This document shows positions 1-6,324 of a stretch of 35,272 nucleotides of DNA, piece by piece. Position 1 is the first letter of the stretch, and every line of letters begins with the position of its first letter. A program made the position numbers and the translations under genes. The DNA comes from Terasakiella brassicae (GTDB lineage: Bacteria; Pseudomonadota; Alphaproteobacteria; Rhodospirillales; Terasakiellaceae). The stretch spans positions 1-35,272 of the forward strand of contig NZ_BMHV01000028.1 in assembly GCF_014641495.1 (NCBI RefSeq), read 5' to 3'. A model generated the notes under the pieces. The model was not told where the DNA came from, searched no databases, and was given only the letters and a program-made list of their open reading frames with translations.

Positions 1-36
1 TATAGTTAAGTCATTGGTTTTACTTGAATAATAAAA

Positions 37-65
37 TTGGCACTATTCGGTTTCAGGCTTAAATT
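37..65 (+). promoter_or_regulatory. Putative sigma-70 promoter in left terminal repeat
   Basis: TTGGCA (37-42) and TAAATT (60-65) are separated by exactly 17 bp, a good match to -35/-10 hexamers. Transcription would start near 72 and give a leader of about 50 nt before the ATG at 121. The same promoter occurs mirrored in the right repeat. It is predicted from sequence only. Confidence 0.5.
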
Positions 66-76
66 CATAGTCATAA

Positions 77-98
77 ACGCCCTCGATGGGAGGGTCGT
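77..98 (+). promoter_or_regulatory. Hairpin in the leader of the left terminal gene
   Basis: ACGCCCTC (77-84) pairs with GAGGG-t-CGT (90-98) around the 5-nt loop GATGG, an 8-bp stem with one bulged T (95). It lies just downstream of the predicted transcription start and 8 nt before the GAGG ribosome binding site (106-109). It could act in the mRNA leader or as a terminal DNA structure. Confidence 0.5.
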
Positions 99-120
99 AG
101 AGTATGAGGATTAATGGGTT

Positions 121-681
121 ATGAGTGAGTTTTCCAAAAAACAAAAACCTGAATATACAATCGATCAAGTCGATAAAGATTTATCTCACACAGTTGAAAG
201 TGCATCCACAAGATCAGTGATTTACAAAGCACCAAATGGTTCAATAAAACCTTTTATTAGTAAAGGTGAAGATGAGGTTGCCTTATGGGTCAAGCGTTTT
301 CGACCATTTCTGGACGCGACCATAAATGCAGCGGAAAACCACGGTGTTCAAAGTGGTGAATTCAAAATTGTTCGGGTTCGCGATAACCAAAAGAACAAAA
401 GTTTTGCGCTTATTCCCCCTCATAAAATCAATATCCTGATGGATGGGGAGTTCATGTACGGCTTGGAAGCTGGTTACTATTTAATCGCAGAAACGCTGAT
501 CAAATATTACGAAAATAAGCTTTCCGTATTTTCAAAGACTTTCAGATCGCATGAAAAGGCAGAAAAAGTATTTTTGGATTTCAAATCCGCTGTTAGCACC
601 AACGCCATGAGCTATCCGAATTTATACATGATGTTCTGCCAAGACTTGGTGCTTTTAGAATCCCCTTATGCCGCTGAATAA
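121..681 (+). CDS. Left terminal gene, unknown function (186 aa)
   Basis: This open reading frame starts at the inner edge of the terminal repeat; its ATG belongs to the repeat. The start is supported by GAGG at 106-109, with 11-nt spacing. I do not recognise the family. The protein is soluble-looking, with a charged N-terminus, a mixed central region around residues 45-105 and a helical, Lys-rich C-terminus. No signal peptide, membrane segment or catalytic motif is evident. Being the first gene inward from the end and sharing promoter and leader with the gene at the other end, it may be a terminus-associated function such as end protection or replication control; that is inference from position only. 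It shows no obvious sequence similarity to the right terminal protein. Confidence 0.75.
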   Translation: MSEFSKKQKPEYTIDQVDKDLSHTVESASTRSVIYKAPNGSIKPFISKGEDEVALWVKRFRPFLDATINAAENHGVQSGEFKIVRVRDNQKNKSFALIPPHKINILMDGEFMYGLEAGYYLIAETLIKYYENKLSVFSKTFRSHEKAEKVFLDFKSAVSTNAMSYPNLYMMFCQDLVLLESPYAAE

Positions 682-690
682 ATAACCATC

Positions 691-758
691 GGAAAGCCCT
701 ATTCAGAAGTAGCTATCTGAATTAACACGGTTTGTTTCTCCTCACCGCAGGGCTTTCC
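691..758 (+). promoter_or_regulatory. Structured leader (possible three-way junction) before the rep gene
   Basis: A perfect 10-bp outer stem, GGAAAGCCCT (691-700) with AGGGCTTTCC (749-758), encloses two hairpins. The first is ATTCAGA (701-707) with TCTGAAT (716-722), directly abutting the outer stem. The second is CGGT (728-731) with ACCG (744-747). The element ends 38 nt before the ATG of the helicase-primase gene, whose ribosome binding site is GAGGAG near 784. It could be an RNA control element for rep expression, a terminator of the upstream gene, or an origin-associated cruciform. Confidence 0.5.
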
Positions 759-796
759 AATACTGTTTTCGAGGAGATCATATTGAGGAGAAAATA

Positions 797-3127
797 ATGA
801 ATAACAATACTCCAATGGACGCTCCAACAGGAGCGTTTCAATACGACTATTCCAATATCACCATCAAACTGGTCGATGCACTGGCCGGGGCTGGCAAAAC
901 CTACAATGCGTGTAAATGGGCATTGGAACGAGCATGTGCAGGTCAAAAAGTGATGATCGTCCAACCTTCCATCAAATTGCTGCAACAGACCGAAGCCGAT
1001 TTGAAACCCATGATCAAAGCTTCTGGACAACATATTCTGTTACGTCGGTTTGATACGGATGCGCTTGAAGGGCAATCCGTCACCAAATCGGTGATGGCAT
1101 TCTTGAAAGATTATCCGCAAGGGCGATCTGTCATAGCTATGATGACCCATCAAGCGTTTGACCTTCTACCATACTTTCACCGCGCTCAAGATTGGACAGT
1201 CATTTATGATGAGTTGCCCGTGGTTGATATGGACCTGACTATGCGGGTTCCGCGATCTAATGGGATGTTTATGGGATATGTACAGCCAGTGGATCAAAGT
1301 GGCGATTATTACAAACTGATTGCACGTGAAAACAATGGGCTTCGGAAATTCACCAGAGGTGATGACGATGTGTACCAGCCATTGCAAAGCTTTGCCCATA
1401 AGATGTTGGATGAGCATTGGAACGTGTATGCGATAAAATCCAATTATCATGATGTCGTTTTCGGTAATGACCTTGAAAAGAAAACAAGACTAAGTTTGTT
1501 TGCCCTTCTCAAGCCTACAAAGTTCAAGGATTTCCGTGAGACTGTGATTATGGGCGCATGCGCGATGGAAAGCGTTATGTACCGTCTATGGTCTTCGTGG
1601 GGCGTTCGCTTTGAAGAGCATTCTGAAATCATGGCGGGACTTCAATATCACCAGCATAACAACGGAAGTCGTTTGAAGGTCCATTATTTCAGTGATGAGG
1701 CTTGGTCGAAGAACCTGCGGGATAAAACAATGGAAGATAGCGACACCACCGTTATGGATGGGATGCTCTCAGAATTGACGGCGCGTCTGAAAGAAGACGA
1801 TTTTCTGTGGGTGGCGAACAATGATGTTGAAGATAATGTCTTTGCCGATTGTGAAGGAGCGACCCGACTATCCAATATCTCCCACGGGTTAAACTCTTAT
1901 CAGCATATCGATCATGTCGCCTTTTTATCGGCGTTGAACCGTACTCCCGCCCATTTCAAGTTTTTACAAGCACAAGGGATCAATGCAGGGGAGCTTCGTG
2001 ATGCACTGGTTCATCAAACAACATATCAATCGGTCATGCGTTGTTCGTTACGCAATCCGAATGCCAACAAGCCCGTCCATGTTTATGTGACAGATATGAT
2101 GACGGCTGAATGGTTGGCGAATATCTTCCCCGGTAGCTCTGTTAGCTGCTTTGCCCCAGAAGGGTTCGCCTTTCCTGAACTAAAACAGCGTGGCCGCCCC
2201 GCCCAACATGAAAATGCCGCCGAACGCCAAAAAGCATATCGCCAACGACTTAAAATGGAGCAAATCGCGTTGAAAAACGTGAATGCTCAATTGACGGTGC
2301 TGACGGACCTTTATGATACGAAGGGTGAAACCTTTGACGTTTCTGCGGTAGATGACTTCATCAATCAACTTCATGAAGCGTGGCAGATAACCTACGCCAA
2401 GAAGCAGGATAACCATCTGGTGTCATCAGCGGTGTTTAATCCAGCCCTTTCTGAAAAGACGGACCGTGGACTAAAGAATGTTGAATATACGTGGGGCATC
2501 TGGCTGGACAATGACGATCCAAACGGTGTGACGTGGCAAGACTTCAAGAATGTGTTTGCGCACTTGAAAATGGTCGGTTGTAATTCCCACTCTGGTCATG
2601 GTCGTTATCGAGTGTTCTTACCAACAACCACAGCCATGACTGCCGAGGTTCACCAGATCGTCGTTGATCACATCTTCCAGACATTGGCCGCTCATGGATA
2701 TGGGCATCACGGGTTTGACCTTTCGAAACGCCATGCGGCATCGCTTTTCTACCTCCCGTGTCAGGCAAAAGACGGTGATAGTTTCTTTGACATTTGTGAG
2801 GGCGACCTATTGGACCCGATTGCGGTTTTGAACGTGATGGAGTTTCCTGATGTGCCCGTACAGAAACCATCAATCGGGAAGTCGGTTTCTGATCAATCCA
2901 TCCAAACTTCTATAGACCATTATCGTAATGTTCAGGCTGGAAGTGGGCAGCGCAACAAGGCATTCTTTGATCTTGGATATATTCTTTTGAGGAAAGGTTG
3001 TGATCTTGTCACAATTGAGGAGGCTTTAGAAACAGCTGATTATGATGACAGTCGTCGTGCGAAGGGGCAAATCGCCAGCGTGATCAAAAGTCTCGAAAGT
3101 GGTCGTTATGGGGACGTTTGGGGTTAA
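797..3127 (+). CDS. Replication-type protein: SF2-like helicase plus primase-like domain
   Basis: This 776-residue protein joins two enzymatic modules and is the best replication initiator candidate in the window. The N-terminal part has a Walker A motif, GAGKT (31-35), a Walker B DE in VIYDELP (138-139), and an arginine-containing segment QSVMRCSLRN (411-420), consistent with an SF1/SF2 helicase. A basic linker GRPAQ...ERQKAYRQR (467-484) resembles DNA-binding stretches of alphaproteobacterial plasmid proteins. The C-terminal part looks like an archaeo-eukaryotic primase-type domain: acidic motif WLDNDDPNG (569-577), SHSGHGRYRVFLP (597-609) and FDLSKRHAASLFYLP (640-654). No DNA polymerase is seen elsewhere, so a host polymerase is probably used. 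Its last 4 nt overlap the convergent toxin gene. The domain calls come from motifs only. Confidence 0.7.
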   Translation: MNNNTPMDAPTGAFQYDYSNITIKLVDALAGAGKTYNACKWALERACAGQKVMIVQPSIKLLQQTEADLKPMIKASGQHILLRRFDTDALEGQSVTKSVMAFLKDYPQGRSVIAMMTHQAFDLLPYFHRAQDWTVIYDELPVVDMDLTMRVPRSNGMFMGYVQPVDQSGDYYKLIARENNGLRKFTRGDDDVYQPLQSFAHKMLDEHWNVYAIKSNYHDVVFGNDLEKKTRLSLFALLKPTKFKDFRETVIMGACAMESVMYRLWSSWGVRFEEHSEIMAGLQYHQHNNGSRLKVHYFSDEAWSKNLRDKTMEDSDTTVMDGMLSELTARLKEDDFLWVANNDVEDNVFADCEGATRLSNISHGLNSYQHIDHVAFLSALNRTPAHFKFLQAQGINAGELRDALVHQTTYQSVMRCSLRNPNANKPVHVYVTDMMTAEWLANIFPGSSVSCFAPEGFAFPELKQRGRPAQHENAAERQKAYRQRLKMEQIALKNVNAQLTVLTDLYDTKGETFDVSAVDDFINQLHEAWQITYAKKQDNHLVSSAVFNPALSEKTDRGLKNVEYTWGIWLDNDDPNGVTWQDFKNVFAHLKMVGCNSHSGHGRYRVFLPTTTAMTAEVHQIVVDHIFQTLAAHGYGHHGFDLSKRHAASLFYLPCQAKDGDSFFDICEGDLLDPIAVLNVMEFPDVPVQKPSIGKSVSDQSIQTSIDHYRNVQAGSGQRNKAFFDLGYILLRKGCDLVTIEEALETADYDDSRRAKGQIASVIKSLESGRYGDVWG

Positions 3128-3408
3128 TTCCGAATTTCTTTTGAATGCCACACACGGATGATGACAATATCGCTATCAGTTTTCATGTATCGAAGAACAT
3201 AATGGCTGGCTCCAAAGGGGAGGAAAAGTTCGCGCCTCCCCGTGTCATCATCCACCGGGCGACCTATGTCACCGAATTCGTTTAATTGCGATGCGCAATC
3301 GGCAATAGTTCTAACAGCACGTTCTGCGGCAGTTGGGTTTAAGGGCAGGAGAAAGTCAAACAGGCGTTGCACATCCTGTTGCGCTTCCGATAGCCAGACG
3401 ATTGACAT
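3124..3408 (-). CDS. RelE/ParE-family toxin
   Basis: This 94-residue protein has the size and pattern of the RelE/ParE superfamily: helical N-terminus (WLSEAQQDVQRLFDFL), NPTAAERAVRTI helix, GRPVDDDTGRRELF and a C-terminal beta strand VIIRVWHSKE. Such toxins either cleave mRNA at the ribosome or poison gyrase; sequence alone does not decide which. Its ATG overlaps the antitoxin stop as TAATG (3406-3410), so the two are translationally coupled. It probably stabilises the replicon by post-segregational killing. Confidence 0.85.
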   Translation of the reverse strand: MSIVWLSEAQQDVQRLFDFLLPLNPTAAERAVRTIADCASQLNEFGDIGRPVDDDTGRRELFLPFGASHYVLRYMKTDSDIVIIRVWHSKEIRN

Positions 3409-3674
3409 TATTTTTGCGCGGCTTGAGCTTGTGTAACCAGCCCATCAAAGAAAGTGGTCATCTCTTCGTTGGTGACGCACACACCAGTTTCTTGGAAACG
3501 CTGCCAACGATCCATATCTTCCAGTTTTTCACGCTCGAAGATTTCTTCGCGTTCCAGATACTCGGCAATGGCTTTTTTCATCATCCAGTGAGTTGAACGA
3601 TCTTTATGTTCGCCAAGCTTTTGCAGACGCTCTCGAGTTTCGTCTTCTAACTTGATACCGACCGTGGTGCTCAT
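3408..3674 (-). CDS. Ribbon-helix-helix (CopG-like) antitoxin
   Basis: The start chosen is the internal ATG at 3674 (MSTTVGIKL), giving 88 residues. A longer reading would add 14 hydrophobic residues and run through the operator. Residues 1-45 fit a ribbon-helix-helix DNA-binding fold (VGIKLEDETRERLQKL, then a helix with MMKKAIAEYLE). The acidic C-terminus would bind the toxin. It lies upstream of and overlaps the toxin gene, the usual type II order, and probably represses its own promoter through the inverted repeat at 3692-3708. Confidence 0.85.
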   Translation of the reverse strand: MSTTVGIKLEDETRERLQKLGEHKDRSTHWMMKKAIAEYLEREEIFEREKLEDMDRWQRFQETGVCVTNEEMTTFFDGLVTQAQAAQK

Positions 3675-3691
3675 TCTGCAAAATTCCATAA

Positions 3692-3708
3692 GTTGCAATA
3701 ATAGCAAC
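3692..3708 (-). promoter_or_regulatory. Operator/promoter of the RelE-type toxin-antitoxin pair
   Basis: The inverted repeat GTTGC-N7-GCAAC lies 18 bp upstream of the antitoxin ATG. Its spacer on the - strand reads TATTATT, which contains a near-consensus -10 hexamer (TATTAT), so a bound antitoxin would cover the promoter. No convincing -35 hexamer is seen. Confidence 0.5.
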
Positions 3709-3791
3709 CATATCAAAATCTACCTTGTGTGTCATCTGAAACTACACATCCACGTCCGCATAAATAGGTGTATCTAAAGAGGAGATACATC

Positions 3792-4274
3792 ATGCGTATA
3801 AACGAATTTGACTATCAAATAGAAGAACCAAAGGGCTTGAAATCCATAGATGTCTGGGCCGGACAACAAACCAAAATATATACCTTGTTTCTTCGTGTCA
3901 TGGGTGTGTTGGATAACTTAACATACCAGCCAGAAATGCCCGAAATATGGATTGGAAATTATTTGATTAATGAAACTGGCAGCCAGATCACGGTTGAGAA
4001 ATCCGCCGAAAAAGATGGTTACGCGGTGAAGTTTTCTTGCTTCGGCCTGTACCCAATGGTGATTGAGCCACCTCACGATTTTGAAACGGTGGAAAGGAAC
4101 AGTCGAGCTTTATCTCCCGAGTTGGTTACAGAACGTGACCGCCACAAAATCCCGGGTGCTCATATTTTTGTTGGCAGTTGTAACGTCGTTGATTTCGACA
4201 ATCGCTGTTCCATGACATTGATCCGCAGTGCTGAAAAACGAGAAATTGATGGAGGCGACAATGCGAATGTATGA
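3792..4274 (+). CDS. Hypothetical protein (160 aa)
   Basis: The start is the ATG at 3792 (MRINEFDYQIEEPKGL), preceded by GAGGAG at 3779-3784. I do not recognise the family. The protein looks soluble and beta-rich, with no signal peptide or membrane helix. Its last 14 nt overlap the next gene (4261-4659), whose product is of similar size and also mostly beta. The two are co-translated and may be partners. Confidence 0.65.
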   Translation: MRINEFDYQIEEPKGLKSIDVWAGQQTKIYTLFLRVMGVLDNLTYQPEMPEIWIGNYLINETGSQITVEKSAEKDGYAVKFSCFGLYPMVIEPPHDFETVERNSRALSPELVTERDRHKIPGAHIFVGSCNVVDFDNRCSMTLIRSAEKREIDGGDNANV

Positions 4275-4659
4275 GTTCCTCCCCGAAGTCGCCTCAACTT
4301 TCATTTATTCCATTGAGTTTATGGAAGTCCCGGTGGATTTAAAGGACATTGATGATAAAGAGTGGCCCGTGGCAAAAATCAACGGTTCTGATTGCGTGAC
4401 CATTTCCAAACGGATTGATCATAAAAAACCGCACGGGTTTACTGTCCGCGTCGCAACATTTGGTAATGACATCTCTGAAATTCAGACCCACGTTCGCGCA
4501 TCTGAGGTTCGTTGGGGAAATCAGTATTTTGATGGCTGGCGATGTAATCCAACGCTTGTGTCGGATGTCATGGAAGTCAAACGGATGGACCCGCATGGTA
4601 CAGAGGTTGTTTATCACGATCTTCGCAGGATGATCGAAGAGCTGGTGGAGCGGATGTAA
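4261..4659 (+). CDS. Hypothetical protein (132 aa)
   Basis: The start at 4261 (MRMYEFLPEV) is chosen because GGAGG precedes it at 4251-4255; an in-frame ATG at 4228 has no such site. No family is recognised. The protein is soluble with a charged C-terminal helix (DLRRMIEELVERM). It overlaps the upstream small gene by 14 nt, which suggests translational coupling. Confidence 0.65.
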   Translation: MRMYEFLPEVASTFIYSIEFMEVPVDLKDIDDKEWPVAKINGSDCVTISKRIDHKKPHGFTVRVATFGNDISEIQTHVRASEVRWGNQYFDGWRCNPTLVSDVMEVKRMDPHGTEVVYHDLRRMIEELVERM

Positions 4660-4885
4660 TTTGAATAATTTCTTGATGTTTGCATATAGGCCACACCTAT
4701 CTTGGCCGACTTTGAAACAATTTTGAGACACAGAATAGCCTGCGTATAGTTTTTCTGGCTTTTTTTACGCAACTTACTGGTAAGATTATAGAATACAGTC
4801 ATCCCTATACGCTCTTGCGCTTGGCACAGTTCATTTAAACCGCCATGCTTACGTTGTTTTCCACTTCATGTAACAGGAGATCAAC
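4660..4885. other. Intergenic region, 226 bp, without a gene
   Basis: No credible open reading frame is seen. The region has a 6-bp inverted repeat, TGCGTA (4741-4746) with TACGCA (4766-4771), around a T-rich stretch, and a short hairpin CTTAC-TG-GTAAG (4773-4784). A weak promoter candidate, TTTACG (4765-4770) plus TATAGA (4787-4792), could drive the gene at 4886. Confidence 0.4.
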
Positions 4886-5332
4886 ATGAAAATTGAAGCA
4901 TATGCATATGGACGTGTTTCTGTTTATACCGGGGCACTTTTGGCAGAAGTTGTTGTTTCTCAACAATATCGTACGGACCTCACCGCAGAAGAAATCTGCG
5001 ATGCTATTTATGAGCAAGTATCATCTGGTGATGGAAATATCACCGAATTGGCATCTAAGTTGATTTATGCCACAGGTGAGCGTTATCTCAGTATTTCGCC
5101 GAATGGATATGGACACCAAAAAGGTAAAATTACGGAAAATCGTTATTGGTGTTTACATAAACATGATCTGACATCTGTGCTGTATGATGACCTGATGGAA
5201 GAAGGCATCACATACAAGGGGTATGAAGCCTTGGATATTGCTAAAGAACAAAGAAATGGCAATCTACTCCACCTCCCACACCCTGATGAAGTCGGGGCAA
5301 TTATTGATTTGGATGCGATTAGCGCAGCTTAA
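4886..5332 (+). CDS. Hypothetical protein (148 aa)
   Basis: The ATG is preceded by AGGAG 7 nt upstream. The product is an unrecognised soluble protein with acidic stretches (DLTAEEICDAIYEQ) and a His/Tyr-rich middle. No signal peptide, membrane helix or known catalytic motif is visible. It is a single gene with spacers of 226 bp before it and about 140 bp after it; a 7-bp hairpin (5369-5387) follows its stop. Confidence 0.65.
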   Translation: MKIEAYAYGRVSVYTGALLAEVVVSQQYRTDLTAEEICDAIYEQVSSGDGNITELASKLIYATGERYLSISPNGYGHQKGKITENRYWCLHKHDLTSVLYDDLMEEGITYKGYEALDIAKEQRNGNLLHLPHPDEVGAIIDLDAISAA

Positions 5333-5368
5333 CTCGACATTCAAGTCCGTCCCGACACTGGGATTTTT

Positions 5369-5387
5369 CAGCATTCTATAAATGCTG
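5369..5387 (+). terminator. Hairpin downstream of the gene ending at 5332 (weak terminator)
   Basis: CAGCATT (5369-5375) and AATGCTG (5381-5387) form a perfect 7-bp stem with a CTATA loop. No T-tract follows, so rho-independent termination would be weak. It may instead be part of the leader of the gene at 5475. Confidence 0.35.
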
Positions 5388-5474
5388 TTCCAATATAGCA
5401 CTTTCAAAAATCAGTTCCTGAATCAGGCAGGTTGCCACCTGTCAACGCTACTCCTTTGCCAAATGGAGGCTTGT

Positions 5475-5858
5475 ATGAAACGCAAATATATTATTCTCGA
5501 CGGTCTTAGAATGACCCAACAACGACTTCAAACAATCAAAACAGCCTATTTCAAACTGAAAGACATTAAAGAAACGGCAGATCACTACAAAGGTACATAT
5601 TTCTGGAAACCCCCTTCGTCTTCTGGAATTCGCAGGCATATGGAAAGAAAAAATCACTTTGATGAATGCGTCGAATTGGCTTTTCTGAATTTGAAGATAA
5701 ACTTTCATTTAAGCCTGAGTGTGTCATGCAAGCATGTGTACAAAACGCAACAGATCACACTGAATGGGGAGCGTAAAACCCTGCAAATCGTTAATCGGTT
5801 AATCGAAGAGCTGGAAGATGTTCTTATTGAGCGGAATATAATCAAAGAGGCTGCATAA
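5475..5858 (+). CDS. Hypothetical protein (127 aa)
   Basis: The start at 5475 (MKRKYIILDGLRMTQ) is supported by GGAGG at 5465-5469; upstream in-frame ATGs lack a ribosome binding site. The protein is basic and largely helical, with a Lys/Arg-rich central part and a C-terminal amphipathic helix (RLIEELEDVLIERNIIKEAA). The basic character is compatible with nucleic-acid binding, but no family is recognised. It ends next to a bidirectional terminator-like hairpin. Confidence 0.65.
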   Translation: MKRKYIILDGLRMTQQRLQTIKTAYFKLKDIKETADHYKGTYFWKPPSSSGIRRHMERKNHFDECVELAFLNLKINFHLSLSVSCKHVYKTQQITLNGERKTLQIVNRLIEELEDVLIERNIIKEAA

Positions 5859-5859
5859 A

Positions 5860-5891
5860 AATGCCCCCACCACATTCATGGCAGGGGCATT
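5860..5891. terminator. Bidirectional terminator-like hairpin between convergent genes
   Basis: AATGCCCC (5860-5867) pairs with GGGGCATT (5884-5891) over a 16-nt loop. On the - strand the hairpin is followed by TTTTAT, and on the + strand by a moderately T-rich stretch. It sits exactly between the convergent ends at 5858 and 5896. Confidence 0.5.
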
Positions 5892-5895
5892 CGGG

Positions 5896-6078
5896 TTATT
5901 TCCCTTTTGGCTTTTCGCGACGAACACCTTTAAATTTGGTGCCATCAGCCTTTCCATCCATGATTTGTCCCGTGCTTTTGTCACGTTTAAACCAAGTCCC
6001 ATTGGGGTGTTGGAATTGAGAGCGACCCTTCACCGCACCATTGCGGTGGCCGTCGCCAGAGGGAGGATTAGTAGCCAT
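5896..6078 (-). CDS. Small basic conserved-type protein (60 aa)
   Basis: The start is the ATG at 6078 (MATNPPSGDGHRNGAVKGRSQ), with TGGAG upstream on the - strand; a longer reading frame upstream is not needed. The Gly/Lys-rich sequence, with NGTWFKRDKSTG and KFKGVRREKPKGK, resembles a small protein type common in proteobacterial genomes and plasmids, which I recall only as hypothetical. It is probably a compact nucleic-acid-associated or stress protein, but the function is unknown. Confidence 0.65.
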   Translation of the reverse strand: MATNPPSGDGHRNGAVKGRSQFQHPNGTWFKRDKSTGQIMDGKADGTKFKGVRREKPKGK

Positions 6079-6164
6079 TGCGTAAACTCCATATACTACT
6101 AAATGAAGTTTGGACTTTTCACGACGCAGGTTTACCGTTAGTAATAACAGTCTATACAAAACGC

Positions 6165-6243
6165 ATCGCCAGTCGCCCCAAACATTCAAGCGACTGTCGG
6201 ACGGTTCGGCGGTAAGGGTTGCAGCCCTTGCCGCCTTTTGTTT
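6165..6243 (+). ncRNA. Candidate small RNA with two hairpins and terminator
   Basis: The first hairpin pairs CAGTCGC (6170-6176) with GCGACTG (6190-6196). It is followed by a strong intrinsic terminator: GGCGGTAAGGG (6208-6218) with CCCTTGCCGCC (6225-6235), a 6-nt loop, then TTTTGTTTG. No + strand gene ends here, since the neighbour on the left is on the - strand. A promoter-like pair, TTTACC (6131-6136) and TATACA (6153-6158), would start transcription near 6165. This suggests an RNA of about 75-80 nt, or a barrier protecting the next promoter. No RNA family is recognised. Confidence 0.35.
6208..6243 (+). terminator. Strong rho-independent terminator upstream of the HTH/peptidase gene
   Basis: An 11-bp stem with one G-T pair, loop TTGCAG (6219-6224) and a T-rich tail from 6236. 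It insulates the following promoter (6258-6286) from upstream transcription or ends the candidate small RNA. Confidence 0.7.
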
Positions 6244-6257
6244 GTCAGCCTAAAGAC

Positions 6258-6313
6258 TTGACGGAATCCGTCCTTAGGTTTACATTTACAGTAAATTTAT
6301 TGATTTGTAAACC
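6258..6313 (+). promoter_or_regulatory. Promoter with nested operators for the HTH/peptidase-PIN operon
   Basis: TTGACG (6258-6263) and TACATT (6281-6286) are separated by 17 bp. Two perfect 13-bp palindromes with a central A overlay the promoter: GACGGAATCCGTC (6260-6272) and ATTTACAGTAAAT (6284-6296), with centres 24 bp apart. An outer pair, GGTTTAC (6277-6283) and GTAAACC (6307-6313), brackets the second one. Autorepression by the HTH protein encoded downstream is the obvious reading. Confidence 0.6.
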
Positions 6314-6324
6314 GGAGATGATAG

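Larger units (their letters stand above)
1..123. repeat. Left terminal inverted repeat (123 bp, 1 mismatch)
   Basis: Bases 1-123 match the reverse complement of 35150-35272 except at position 118 (G here, A in the mirrored copy). Joining the two window ends gives a perfect palindrome centred on TATATA, as expected for hairpin or protein-capped ends of linear DNA. The repeat contains a promoter-like pair of hexamers, an RNA hairpin, a GAGG ribosome binding site and the ATG of the first gene. An assembly fold-back or a transposon end cannot be excluded, because no sequence outside the repeats is visible. Confidence 0.95.
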
